Below are positions 34,824 through 43,592 of a DNA stretch of 52,967 nt, piece after piece (position 1 is the stretch's first letter; each line of letters starts with the position of its first letter). Location of the stretch: the NCBI GenBank assembly GCA_028281885.1, contig JANQJA010000006.1, positions 1 through 52,967 on the forward strand. The letters are read 5' to 3'. The notes under the pieces are model-generated. The model was not told the origin of the DNA. It made no database searches and saw nothing but the letters and a program-made list of their open reading frames with translations. A program made the position numbers and the translations under genes. Origin of the DNA: Pseudomonadales bacterium (GTDB taxonomy: Bacteria > Pseudomonadota > Gammaproteobacteria > Pseudomonadales > Azotimanducaceae).

Positions 34824-36350
34824 ATGATTCCTTCCCGATACCGAAGGGAAAAGCCTGCGATCATTATGGGATCGACAGGTAAGACAATCTCGTATGGGGA
34901 GCTCGAGGACCTGTCCAACCAGTTCGCGCACCTCTTCAGGCAGCATGGTTTAAAACGCGGTGATGGCATTGCTATCTGCCTGGAAAATCACGCAATGTTC
35001 CTGCCCATTTGCTGGAGCGCGTTTCGAAGCGGTCTGTACTACACGGCCATCAGCTATCGCCTGCAGCCCGAAGAAGTCGAATACATTGTCAACGACTGCG
35101 GGGCGAAGGTTTTCATCACTTCAAAGATGTTGACCGACACCTACCTCGGTTTGAAGGACAACCTGGTCAACGAACCTGCCTGCTACATGATCGACGATGT
35201 CGCCGACGGAGCAGCTTCACTTGAGGAGGCGATTGCCGGTCTGCCCACGATCCCGATTGAGGATGAGTCCTACGGCGAACGGTTGCTTTACTCGTCGGGG
35301 ACTACGGGTCGACCCAAAGGGGTCAAGCGGGCGCTCTCGACCGAGGGTTTCGGCCAGAATGATGAGGCCGTTCGGGCATTGAACCGGTACGAATATGATG
35401 AGGACACGGTCTACCTGTCGCCGGCACCGCTTTATCATGCGGCACCCCTCGGCTTTACCATGTCGATCCTTCGTTTTGGCGGTGCGCTTGTCATCATGGA
35501 GCGATTTGAGGAAGAGCAGGCGCTGGCGCTGATTGAAAAGTATCGGGTAACACACAGCCAATGGGTGCCGACCATGTTCGTGCGCATGTTGAAATTACCC
35601 GAGGAAGTGCGCTCGAAATACGATCTTGGCAGTCTGCGTATCGCCATTCATGCCGCGGCGCCTTGCCCGATCGAAGTGAAGGAACAGATGATCGATTGGT
35701 GGGGTCCGGTGCTGTACGAGTACTACGCTGGCACTGAGGCGATCGGTAGCACTGCCATTACTTCCGAAGAATGGCTGCTGAAGAAGGGATCGGTCGGCAC
35801 CGCGCGACGCTGCACGCTCCATATTCTGGATGAAGATGACACTGAACTGCCTACGGGAGAAATCGGTGGCGTGTACTTCGAACCGGATGTGCCTGTCGAA
35901 TTTGAATATCTCAATGATCCGGAGAAAACGCGGTCTTCATTTTCGAAGCAGGGGTGGTTCACGCTGGGGGATGTCGGTTATCTCGATGAGGACGGATACC
36001 TGTTCCTGACAGACCGCAAGTCGTTCATGATTATTTCCGGTGGGGTTAACATCTATCCCCAGGAAACGGAAGATGCGCTGATTACTCATCCAAAGGTATT
36101 CGATGTGGCAGTGTTTGGCGTGCCGAATCCCGAGTTTGGCGAGGAGGTGAAGGCGGTTGTGCAGCCTGTCGATATGTCGCTGGTCGGGCCGGAACTGGAG
36201 GCGGAGTTGATTGCGTTTGCACGGACCAAGATTTCGCACATCAAGTGCCCTCGTACCATTGATTTCATGGAAGAGTTGCCGAGACATCCGACGGGCAAGT
36301 TGTATAAACGATTGCTCAAGGACAAGTACTGGAATAAGGAAACTGCATGA
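34824..36350 (+). CDS. AMP-dependent acyl-CoA synthetase
   Basis: This 508-residue ANL-superfamily ligase activates a carboxylic acid to its acyl-CoA with ATP. The phosphate loop is SSGTTGRPKG (about 155), the A5 motif is YEYYAGTEA (about 300), and A7/A8 read LGDVGYLDEDGYLFLTDRK (about 385). The catalytic lysine is in HPTGKLYKR near residue 496. It resembles FadD3/medium-to-long chain ligases used for odd carboxylates in steroid or alkane degradation. It sits between two TetR genes and overlaps the second by four bases (ATGA), so one transcript is likely. It would activate acids formed by P450 and dehydrogenase action. Confidence 0.94.
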   Translation: MIPSRYRREKPAIIMGSTGKTISYGELEDLSNQFAHLFRQHGLKRGDGIAICLENHAMFLPICWSAFRSGLYYTAISYRLQPEEVEYIVNDCGAKVFITSKMLTDTYLGLKDNLVNEPACYMIDDVADGAASLEEAIAGLPTIPIEDESYGERLLYSSGTTGRPKGVKRALSTEGFGQNDEAVRALNRYEYDEDTVYLSPAPLYHAAPLGFTMSILRFGGALVIMERFEEEQALALIEKYRVTHSQWVPTMFVRMLKLPEEVRSKYDLGSLRIAIHAAAPCPIEVKEQMIDWWGPVLYEYYAGTEAIGSTAITSEEWLLKKGSVGTARRCTLHILDEDDTELPTGEIGGVYFEPDVPVEFEYLNDPEKTRSSFSKQGWFTLGDVGYLDEDGYLFLTDRKSFMIISGGVNIYPQETEDALITHPKVFDVAVFGVPNPEFGEEVKAVVQPVDMSLVGPELEAELIAFARTKISHIKCPRTIDFMEELPRHPTGKLYKRLLKDKYWNKETA

Positions 36351-36985
36351 CCATCGCTGCAAACGAGACCAGAACCAGGCGAACACAGGAAGAGCGCCGC
36401 GCCGAATCTGACCGGCGCATTGTGGAATCCGCGATTGCACTGTTCGCCGAGCAAGGCTACTGGAAGACAACCTTGAATCAGGTCGGTGAGCGTGCTGGTT
36501 ATACCGGCGGTCTGGTGAGCAGTCGGTTTGGTTCAAAAGAAAATCTACTGAAGGCAGTTGTCGATGAGATCGGCACTGTATTCCACGAGCGGTTTCGTGC
36601 TGACAGTGAGGGCACGGATACGCGCGCCATGTTACATCGGTTCGTGGGAAATTATCTGCGGGATGTGCCCGTGCGGCCTGCGGTCAGGGCGCTCTACGTC
36701 ATTATGGGTGAAGCGCTGGCGGTCGTGCCGGAAGCTAACGATAAAATTGCGGCGCTCAGCGAACATACGCTGTCTGTCCTTGTTGGTATTCTTCAGGAGG
36801 GTAAGGAGAACGGTACGGTCTCGGCGCATGTCGATCCGGGGCGCACGAGTATGACGATTCTCAGCATGGTGCGGGGCGCAAGTTTTGATCAGCTCCTGAT
36901 GCCTGACATCTTTGTGGTTGAAGACGCCATTGAATCGATCAATGACTTTATTGATCGCTATTGTGGCTTCGCCAGCGACGATTGA
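36347..36985 (+). CDS. TetR-family transcriptional regulator (second)
   Basis: This 212-residue regulator has a TetR DNA-binding domain (about 20-70, KTTLNQVGERAGYTGGLVS) and a helical ligand domain. Its start overlaps the stop of the acyl-CoA synthetase gene by four bases, indicating coupled translation. The two TetR proteins differ clearly in their C-terminal halves and probably sense different ligands. It may control the SDR/P450 genes that follow at 37041 and 37912, or its own operon. The targets are inference. Confidence 0.92.
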   Translation: MTIAANETRTRRTQEERRAESDRRIVESAIALFAEQGYWKTTLNQVGERAGYTGGLVSSRFGSKENLLKAVVDEIGTVFHERFRADSEGTDTRAMLHRFVGNYLRDVPVRPAVRALYVIMGEALAVVPEANDKIAALSEHTLSVLVGILQEGKENGTVSAHVDPGRTSMTILSMVRGASFDQLLMPDIFVVEDAIESINDFIDRYCGFASDD

Positions 36986-37040
36986 ATGGCGCTTCGTTCG
37001 CCTGCAGACCAGAACACTTAGTCAGAAATGGAATGAATAG

Positions 37041-37877
37041 ATGACAGAACATCTGCAAGATCGCGTCGTTGTTGTCACCGGCGCAGGTAGCGGCTTCGGC
37101 AGGCTGATCAGCAAAAAGGCCGCTGCCCTTGGGGCGAAGGTCGTGTGCTGCGATATTAACGAAGACACAGTGTCTGCGGTGGCTGAAGAAATCAAGGCTG
37201 ATGGCGGCGAAGTCATTGGCTGTGGTGCCGACGTGTCCAGCCTTGATTCTGTCAAGGCGGTTGTTAATGCGGCCGTCGACAAGTATGGCCGGATCGATGT
37301 CATGATCAATAACGCGGGCATCATGCCACTAGCGTTTTTCTCCGATCATGAAAATGCCATTGGTCAGTGGACCCGATGCATTGATATCAATATTAAGGGT
37401 GTGCTCCACGGTATTGTTGCTGTTTACGATCAGATGATCCGGCAGGGACGAGGACATGTGGTTAACGTTTCTTCCATCTACAGTAATTTCCCTGTGGCCG
37501 GCAGCGGCGTGTATCAGGCCACCAAGGTGGCAGTGAATTATTTGTCGGAATCGCTTCGTGCGGAAACCCAGGGCAAGATCAAGGTGACCGTGGTTAAACC
37601 GACGGGTGTTCCCGCCACCAACCTGAAAGATGGTGTCCTGAACCCGATGGCGACGGTGGGTATCAACGGCCAGAACATGGAGCTCGCGATCGCCAAGCGG
37701 CAAGCCATGATGGCGGGTCAGCAGCCGGAAGGAGAAACGGACCCTGGCGATATTGCCTATCTCAACCTTGATCCGGACAGCCTGACGGATTCTGTGATCT
37801 ATGCGATCAATCAGCCCTGGGGCGTCAGCATTGCAGATATCACGGTTCGGTCATCCGGTGAAACTTATGTACTGTAG
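37041..37877 (+). CDS. Short-chain dehydrogenase/reductase
   Basis: This 278-residue NAD(P)-dependent SDR has TGAGSGFG (about 11-18), CDIN at the end of strand 2 (favouring NAD), NNAG, the catalytic Ser in NVSSIYSN and the YQATK pair. The family oxidises or reduces an alcohol/ketone. It lies 34 bases upstream of the second CYP153 gene, so it may take the alcohol product to the aldehyde or act on a related secondary alcohol. This is inferred from position. Confidence 0.9.
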   Translation: MTEHLQDRVVVVTGAGSGFGRLISKKAAALGAKVVCCDINEDTVSAVAEEIKADGGEVIGCGADVSSLDSVKAVVNAAVDKYGRIDVMINNAGIMPLAFFSDHENAIGQWTRCIDINIKGVLHGIVAVYDQMIRQGRGHVVNVSSIYSNFPVAGSGVYQATKVAVNYLSESLRAETQGKIKVTVVKPTGVPATNLKDGVLNPMATVGINGQNMELAIAKRQAMMAGQQPEGETDPGDIAYLNLDPDSLTDSVIYAINQPWGVSIADITVRSSGETYVL

Positions 37878-37911
37878 GTTGAGCTAGTATCCGAACAGGA
37901 GGGCGACGACG

Positions 37912-39141
37912 ATGGGTAACCAGCAGGTTCCACTGAAAGACATCGACGTCAGTCGTCCTGAGATTTATGTGACTGATGAGTGGCGCGGGCTGTTTGCCCG
38001 GCTGCGACAGGAAGCGCCGGTTCATTACCTGAAGGATAGTGCCAACGGCCCGTTCTGGTCAGTCACAACTCATGCCCTGATCAAGGAAGTAGATACCAAC
38101 GCAGCGGTGTTCTCATCGCAACTGGGTGGTACCACCATTGATGACATAGGCGATGCGACGGCGCCATCGAATTTTCTACGCATGGACCCGCCGCTGCACG
38201 ATGTGCAGCGCAAGGCAGTTGCGCCGGCGGTCGCGCCGAGCAATCTCGCCCGTCTGGAGTCGCTGGTGCGCGAACGTGCCATCGATATTCTTGAACACCT
38301 GCCGGTGGGTGAGACCTTCGACTGGGTCCGCCATGTTTCGGTCGAACTGACCGCGCGAATGCTCGCGACCCTGTTTGATTTCCCCTATGAACAGCGCCAC
38401 CGCCTGATCGAGTGGTCTGATCTTGCCACCACGCGACCCGGCATTGCGCTGGTCACGCCGGAGCAGGAAGCGCGCAGGGCAGTTTTTCACGATGAAGCCA
38501 GAGAGGCCTTCACCCGGCTCTGGCGCGAGCGAGAATCGAAGGACGAGGCGCCGAACCTCATTTCCATGCTGATTCACGGTGAGGGAACAGGTGATCTGAT
38601 CGATAACCCCCGTAACTTCATGGGCAATATGATGCTGCTGGTGGTCGGTGGTAATGACACAACGCGAAACAGCATTAGTGGTGGGCTGATTGCGCTGAAT
38701 CAGTATCCGGATGAGTATGACAAGCTGCGCGCCGACCCCTCGCTGATACCCAACATGGTTGCTGAGATTGTGCGATGGCAGACGCCGGTGATCCATATGC
38801 GGCGCACCGCCACGGAAGATACCGAACTGGGCGGGCAGAAGATTCGCCAGGGCGAGAAGGTGGTCATGTGGTATCTGTCCGGTAATCGGGACGAATCAGT
38901 TTATTCGGATGCCGAACGGCTGGTGATCGACCGTCCCAATGCCCGTACCCACGTGTCTTTCGGATTTGGCATTCATCGCTGTATGGGTAACCGCCTGGCG
39001 GAACTGCAGTTACGGGTGTTGTGGGAGGAGATCATGCAGCGGTTTCATCGCATAGAGGTGGTGGGCGAGCCAGGGCGGCGCCCCAGCAACTTTATTCGTG
39101 GCGTCGAAACGCTGCCGGTCGTTGTGCATCCGCTGTCGTAG
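37912..39141 (+). CDS. Cytochrome P450, CYP153 type, second copy
   Basis: This 409-residue P450 is closely similar to the protein at 32634-34004. It has GGNDTTRNSISGG in the I-helix and FGFGIHRCMGNRLAELQLR at the heme cysteine, followed by VLWEEI. This is the CYP153 pattern of soluble terminal hydroxylases for alkanes, alkyl side chains or fatty acids. It has a good ribosome site (AGGAGGG, ten bases before the ATG). No ferredoxin or ferredoxin reductase gene lies nearby. The paralogue pair and the shorter N-terminus suggest different substrates or induction. Confidence 0.94.
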   Translation: MGNQQVPLKDIDVSRPEIYVTDEWRGLFARLRQEAPVHYLKDSANGPFWSVTTHALIKEVDTNAAVFSSQLGGTTIDDIGDATAPSNFLRMDPPLHDVQRKAVAPAVAPSNLARLESLVRERAIDILEHLPVGETFDWVRHVSVELTARMLATLFDFPYEQRHRLIEWSDLATTRPGIALVTPEQEARRAVFHDEAREAFTRLWRERESKDEAPNLISMLIHGEGTGDLIDNPRNFMGNMMLLVVGGNDTTRNSISGGLIALNQYPDEYDKLRADPSLIPNMVAEIVRWQTPVIHMRRTATEDTELGGQKIRQGEKVVMWYLSGNRDESVYSDAERLVIDRPNARTHVSFGFGIHRCMGNRLAELQLRVLWEEIMQRFHRIEVVGEPGRRPSNFIRGVETLPVVVHPLS

Positions 39142-39229
39142 TGGCATCCTGATTCCCTGATTTTCGTCAAGAACGCAGCATCCTGACCGGGGCATACTGC
39201 CACCGGTCTATACCAGGGAAATAATTGCA

Positions 39230-39451
39230 ATGGCAAATGCATATGAACTTGCAAAGCAGGACCTTGAGGCGGGGCTCGCTAAGGCGGCAGAGCAGAACGT
39301 GGACGGTAATGTCTATGGCCAGGCGATGATCTGGCAGGTTCTGCAGCACTATCATGATAGCGGGCGCTCGGTATCGGATATCAAGCAGGAAGTGGAGTTC
39401 ACTCTCGAGGAACTCAATGAGGACGGCATCTTCCACGTCGTCCGGAACTAG
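39230..39451 (+). CDS. Small acidic protein of unknown function
   Basis: This 73-residue protein is not recognised. It is rich in Glu/Asp/Gln, has no signal or membrane segment and no cysteines, and looks mainly helical (ELAKQDLEAGLAKAAEQN, then SVSDIKQEVEFTLEELNED). The ATG at 39230 is preceded by a CAGGGAA ribosome-like site. It lies 88 bases after the second P450 gene and 157 before alanine dehydrogenase, in the same direction. The regular codon use and plausible start support a real gene. Confidence 0.65.
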   Translation: MANAYELAKQDLEAGLAKAAEQNVDGNVYGQAMIWQVLQHYHDSGRSVSDIKQEVEFTLEELNEDGIFHVVRN

Positions 39452-39608
39452 CGCCGCATACGGTGAGGGTTCCTCATGAGCCCGTCCTGGACAATAGTGT
39501 ATGCGCCGCTAATCTGCATCGCGCGTAACAGGTCTGCGAGAGGCAACGGCGCAGGATGATGGCTCGTCAGTTCTCCATCGGTCGGTGGGTGAACGCAGGT
39601 CGTTTACC

Positions 39609-40724
39609 ATGCTGATCGGTGTCCCCAGGGAAATCAAGAATCACGAGTACCGCATTGGACTGACGCCCGCCGCCGTGCGCGAGCTGGTATCCCGTGGTCA
39701 TTCAGTATTGGTGGAGCGTGATGGCGGTGCCGCAATCGGCTTTGACGATGCGCAGTATCGGGCTGCGGGCGCTTCCATCGCGCCGACGGGCGGGGAGATC
39801 TTTGCGACCGCCGATATGATCATCAAGGTCAAGGAGCCTCAGCCGGAAGAGTGCCACCAGCTTCGCGAAGGACAGGTTCTTTTTACCTATCTTCACCTGG
39901 CCGCTGACCCGGCGCAGGCCAGGTTGCTGATGGATTCCGGCGCGACCTGTATTGCCTATGAAACCGTCACCGATGTGCGTGGCGGGTTGCCGCTGCTCGC
40001 GCCCATGAGTGAAGTGGCCGGGCGCATGTCGATTCAGGCAGCGGCTCATCATCTGGAGAAGGCGCAGGGCGGTTCGGGCATTTTGCTTGGCGGTGTACCG
40101 GGTGTGGATGCCGGCAGGGTTCTGATTCTGGGCGGCGGCAGGGTGGGTACGAATGCCGCTTATATTGCCGTCGGCATGGGCGCGGATGTCACATTGATGG
40201 ACCGCTCACTGCCACGCCTGCGCGAACTGGATGAAATATTTGGCAACAGCATCAAAACGGTTTATTCATCCGCCGAAGAAATTGAACAACATGCGTCAAT
40301 GGCCGACGTCATCATTGGCAGTGTGCTGGTACCAGGTGCCGCCGCACCCAAGCTGATTCGTCGGGAACATCTGCAGACGATGAAAACGGGATCCGTGATT
40401 ATCGATGTGGCGATTGACCAGGGTGGGTGTTTTGAAACGTCCCATCCCACGACGCATCAGCAGCCCACCTTTGTGGTTGATGGTGTCGTGCATTACTGCG
40501 TTGCCAATATGCCGGGAGGTGTTCCCCGCACATCCACCATGGGACTGAATAACGCGACCATGCCGTTTGTGCTTTCGCTTGCAGGCAAGGGCGCGCGGCA
40601 GGCGATGCTGGATGACTCACATCTGCTCAAGGGCCTGAATGTACATGCGGGCAAAATCACCCACGAAGCAGTGGGTGAGGCATTGGGTATTGCGACTGTC
40701 GACCCGCTGGAGATGCTTGGTTAA
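39609..40724 (+). CDS. ald: Alanine dehydrogenase
   Basis: This 371-residue NAD-dependent enzyme interconverts L-alanine and pyruvate plus ammonia, forming hexamers in the cytoplasm. Arg15 in [10 protein letters not shown], Lys75 in IKVKEPQ and His96 in TYLHLA are the known substrate and catalytic residues. The nucleotide loop is ILGGGRVG (about 176), and [11 protein letters not shown] is a late family motif. The start at 39609 is chosen because [11 protein letters not shown] is the universal N-terminus; an in-frame start 24 bases upstream is less likely. A selenoprotein gene follows after 34 bases and may share its transcript. Confidence 0.97.
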   Translation: MLIGVPREIKNHEYRIGLTPAAVRELVSRGHSVLVERDGGAAIGFDDAQYRAAGASIAPTGGEIFATADMIIKVKEPQPEECHQLREGQVLFTYLHLAADPAQARLLMDSGATCIAYETVTDVRGGLPLLAPMSEVAGRMSIQAAAHHLEKAQGGSGILLGGVPGVDAGRVLILGGGRVGTNAAYIAVGMGADVTLMDRSLPRLRELDEIFGNSIKTVYSSAEEIEQHASMADVIIGSVLVPGAAAPKLIRREHLQTMKTGSVIIDVAIDQGGCFETSHPTTHQQPTFVVDGVVHYCVANMPGGVPRTSTMGLNNATMPFVLSLAGKGARQAMLDDSHLLKGLNVHAGKITHEAVGEALGIATVDPLEMLG

Positions 40725-40758
40725 ACTGGTCGAAATCCGGTCAGTGCAGGTACTTGCC

Positions 40759-40974
40759 GTGAAGATCGAAATTCACTACTGCGGTCAGTGAAATTACAAG
40801 CCTGATGCCGTCCGTGTGGCGGCCGAACTAAAAGACGCAGAGGTCGAATTGATCGCTGGTGGTGGCGGCATCTTCGATGTCCGCGCCGATGGTGTGCTTG
40901 TTTTCTCCAAGTTTGAAACCCATCGATTCCCCGAGCCCGGGGAGATTCCGTCGTTGCTCGCGAAGTCTACCTGA
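40759..40974 (+). CDS. SelW-like selenoprotein (Rdx family) with in-frame UGA as selenocysteine
   Basis: The frame from GTG 40759 to TGA 40972-40974 encodes 71 residues if the internal TGA at 40789-40791 is read as selenocysteine (residue 11). The product begins VKIEIHYCGQU and continues NYKPDAVRVAAELKDAEV. This gives the CxxU redox motif of SelW/SelT/SelH (Rdx) proteins, with the family ending GGGGIFDVRADG and FSKFETHRFPEPGEI in full register on both sides of the TGA. Codon use after the TGA stays coding-like, so a decayed gene is unlikely. A SECIS-like hairpin follows the TGA. Rdx proteins have a thioredoxin-like fold and probably thiol redox roles. A GTG at 40744 is an alternative start. 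Standard gene callers will miss this gene because they stop at the TGA. Confidence 0.85.
40807..40823 (+). promoter_or_regulatory. Bacterial SECIS-like hairpin within the SelW-like coding region
   Basis: Beginning 16 bases after the UGA, GCCG (40807-40810) pairs with CGGC (40820-40823) and CC (40812-40813) with GG (40818-40819). A single unpaired U (40811) bulges from the 5' strand and the apical loop is GUGU (40814-40817). A bulged U and a GU in the loop are the features that SelB recognises in the E. coli fdhF element. The apical loop lies about 22 bases from the UGA, within the usual bacterial range. Confidence 0.65.
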
Positions 40975-41077
40975 GGCGCAATTCAGGCCACCGTTCTTTG
41001 CCATTTCGCACCTTGCACGAATCCGTCGGGCTGGGTTAGCGTGCTGGCAGTGTTCAACCGACAATCGGCGGTAGATG

Positions 41078-42154
41078 ATGAAAGCAGCACTACTCAAGGG
41101 CCTGAATGAGCCCCTCGAAATACGCGACGATGTGGAACTGGTGGAACTCGGTGCAAACGAGGTTCACGTCAAGATTGTGTCCAGTGGCGTCTGCCATTCC
41201 GATGTATCCGCCCAGAACGGCACCATCCCAACCCAGTTCCCCAGCGTACTGGGTCATGAAGGGGCGGGCATTATCCAGGAGGTGGGTGACAACGTTGAGC
41301 GGTTAAAGGCGGGCGACAAGGTCATCATCTCGTTTGTTCCTGCCTGTATGCACTGCAACCCATGCCTGCGAGGTCAGAGTTACCTTTGCGCTGATATGGG
41401 ACCGATGATTGCGACGCCCCATTTTTTGATTGATGGCAAACCGGTGCATGGCTTCAGCGGTTGCGGCACCTTTTCTGACCAGATCATTGTGCCGGCCTCG
41501 GCGGCGGTCAAGGTCGATGATGATATTCCGCTCGACATTGTTTCGCTGATTGGTTGCGGTGTTACGACGGGCGTCGGCGCTTCCATCAATTCAGCCAGGG
41601 TCACACCTGGCAGCTCTGTCGTGGTGTTCGGTTGCGGCGGGGTGGGTATCTCGGCGATCCAGGGTGCCCGTATTGCGGGCGCCGCGGAAATTCTTGCCGT
41701 GGATATGGTCGATTCGAAGCTGGAGATGGCGAAGCATTTCGGCGCGACCCACGTGTGCAAACCGGATGACCTTGATGGGATGAAAACGCAGATTACGGGT
41801 GGCGAAGGTTTCGACTTCGCTATTGAGTGTATTGGTAATCCGGCGACGATCCGCGGCGCCTATGATGCGGCGCGTCGTGGTGGCAGTGCCACGATTGTCG
41901 GGGTGGGGCGAATGGAGCAGATGGTCCAGTTCTCTGCCTTCGAGCTCTTCTTTGCCGACAAACAGCTCAAGGGTTCCATGTACGGCGGCGCCAATGTGCG
42001 CGTGTTCATGCCGCAACTACTGCGGCTCTGGAAACAGGGCAAGCTCGACCTTGAATCCATGGTCAGCAAGCGCATGAAAGTAGATGACGTGAACGAAGCA
42101 TTCCGCGCCATGCAGGAAGGCGAGGTGATCAGGACGGTGCTGGATTTCGCCTAG
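41078..42154 (+). CDS. Zinc-dependent alcohol dehydrogenase (class III/NDMA-type MDR)
   Basis: This medium-chain dehydrogenase of about 358 residues has catalytic zinc ligands in SGVCHSDVSAQNG and GHEGAG. The structural zinc site is in PACMHCNPCLRGQSYLC, and the third catalytic cysteine is in IGCGVTTGVGAS. The nucleotide loop VFGCGGVG is near residue 190. It oxidises primary alcohols with NAD, in keeping with the alcohol products of CYP153 enzymes nearby. Two adjacent ATG codons (41075 and 41078) are possible starts; MKAALLKGL fits the family. It ends in the same CTAG as the convergent flavoprotein gene. Confidence 0.92.
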   Translation: MKAALLKGLNEPLEIRDDVELVELGANEVHVKIVSSGVCHSDVSAQNGTIPTQFPSVLGHEGAGIIQEVGDNVERLKAGDKVIISFVPACMHCNPCLRGQSYLCADMGPMIATPHFLIDGKPVHGFSGCGTFSDQIIVPASAAVKVDDDIPLDIVSLIGCGVTTGVGASINSARVTPGSSVVVFGCGGVGISAIQGARIAGAAEILAVDMVDSKLEMAKHFGATHVCKPDDLDGMKTQITGGEGFDFAIECIGNPATIRGAYDAARRGGSATIVGVGRMEQMVQFSAFELFFADKQLKGSMYGGANVRVFMPQLLRLWKQGKLDLESMVSKRMKVDDVNEAFRAMQEGEVIRTVLDFA

Positions 42155-43527
42155 TACGGAATCACCTTGCCGGGGTTAAGCAGATTGTTGGGGTCCAGCG
42201 CCTGCTTGATGGCGTGCATGACTTCAAGGCTCTTGCCGTGTTCTTTTACCATGAACGGTAACTTGCCGTAGCCGATACCATGCTCGCCGGTGCAGGTGCC
42301 GCCCATGGCAAGGGCGCGTTCCACCAGGCGCGCGTTCAGCGCGGTCGCGTTTTCCACCTCTGCAGGATCGTTGGTATCGATCAGTAACAACAGGTGAAAG
42401 TTGCCATCGCCGACGTGACCGACAATGGGCGCGAGGATGCCGCTTTCATCCACATCGGTGCGCGTCTCCAGAATGCATTCCGTCAGCCTTGAAATAGGCA
42501 CGCAGACATCGGTGGGCCAGCCACTGCAGCCGGGGCGCAGTGCCATGGCGGCGTAATAGGCATCGTGCCGCGCCTGCCACAGCGCGTTCTGTTCTTCTGC
42601 CTTCAGTGACCAGCGGAATTCGCCACCACCGTGGTCGGTTGAGATTTCTTTGACCTGTTCGCTCTGTTCGATCACAGATGCCTCGGTGCCATGGAACTCG
42701 AAGAACAGGGTAGGGGACTCCGCATAGTCGAGATTTGAATACTGATTCACCGCCTTGATCTGCAATTCGTCGAGCAATTCAACCCGGGCAATCGGAATAC
42801 CGGCCTGGATGATTTCAATCACCGAGTCGACAGCACCGTTGAGCGTTTGAAACGCACAGACAGCAGCCGATCTGGCTTCCGGCTGGCCATAACATCGCAG
42901 TTGAACCTCGGTAATGATGCCGAGCGTACCCTCGGAGCCACACAGTAATCTCGTCAGGTCGTAGCCCGACGAAGACTTCCTTGCCCGGCCGCCGGTGCGA
43001 ATGATTTCGCCGCTGGCCATGACAGCAGTGAGTCCCAGCACGTTGTCACGCATGGTGCCGTAACGGACCGCATTGGTGCCGGAGGCGCCCGTCGCCACCA
43101 TGCCGCCAAGCGTGGCATCGGCGCCAGGATCTACCGGGAAGAACAATCCCGTGTGCCGTAACTCGTCATTCAGCTGCTTGCGCGTCACACCCGCCTCGAC
43201 ACGCACATCCATATCGTCCGCATTCACTTCCAGCACGCGATTCATTTGTGACAGGTCAATACAGACGCCGCCGGATAATGCAGCCACATGACCTTCCAGC
43301 GAAGTGCCGACGCCAAAGGGGATGATCGGCGTCTGGTGTTCAACACAGATCATCACAATATCGCGTACTTCTTCGGTGGTCGTTGGAAAGACGACAAGGT
43401 CGGGTGGTGCGGGCTGATGAAAAGATTCATCCCTGCCGTGCTGCGCGAGGATATCGGGATTGCGCGATGTGCGATCGCCGAAGCGCTGGATGAGTTCATC
43501 TATTGCTTGTTGGATGTCACCGCTCAT
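42151..43527 (-). CDS. FAD-binding 2-hydroxyacid dehydrogenase (D-lactate dehydrogenase/GlcD type)
   Basis: This 458-residue flavoprotein has the PCMH/VAO-type FAD domain: VVFPTTTEEVRDIV (about 43), IIPFGVGTSLEGH, DPGADATLGGMVATGASGTNA and GSEGTLGIITE. The C-terminal substrate domain ends with the conserved GTCTGEHGIGYGKL histidine segment. This is the pattern of LDHD/D-lactate and glycolate oxidase subunits, which pass electrons to the quinone or cytochrome pool. No separate GlcE/GlcF genes are present, so a single-subunit D-lactate-type enzyme is likely. The stop codons of this gene and the convergent alcohol dehydrogenase share one CTAG at 42151-42154. Confidence 0.93.
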   Translation of the reverse strand: MSGDIQQAIDELIQRFGDRTSRNPDILAQHGRDESFHQPAPPDLVVFPTTTEEVRDIVMICVEHQTPIIPFGVGTSLEGHVAALSGGVCIDLSQMNRVLEVNADDMDVRVEAGVTRKQLNDELRHTGLFFPVDPGADATLGGMVATGASGTNAVRYGTMRDNVLGLTAVMASGEIIRTGGRARKSSSGYDLTRLLCGSEGTLGIITEVQLRCYGQPEARSAAVCAFQTLNGAVDSVIEIIQAGIPIARVELLDELQIKAVNQYSNLDYAESPTLFFEFHGTEASVIEQSEQVKEISTDHGGGEFRWSLKAEEQNALWQARHDAYYAAMALRPGCSGWPTDVCVPISRLTECILETRTDVDESGILAPIVGHVGDGNFHLLLLIDTNDPAEVENATALNARLVERALAMGGTCTGEHGIGYGKLPFMVKEHGKSLEVMHAIKQALDPNNLLNPGKVIPY

Positions 43528-43592
43528 AGAGCATCACTACTTGAATCTGTTTTGTTTTTGATCATCTTGATCGTAACAAGTTGACGGATATG

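Noticed and set aside
40789..40791. TGA as a true stop or a nonsense mutation making a pseudogene
   Set aside because: Family residues and coding-type codons continue in frame up to the next stop, the TGA falls exactly at the CxxU position, and a SECIS-like hairpin follows.
40828..41097. Leftward 89-codon open frame opposite the SelW-like gene
   Set aside because: It is opposite a well-supported coding frame, has no recognisable product and no good start site.
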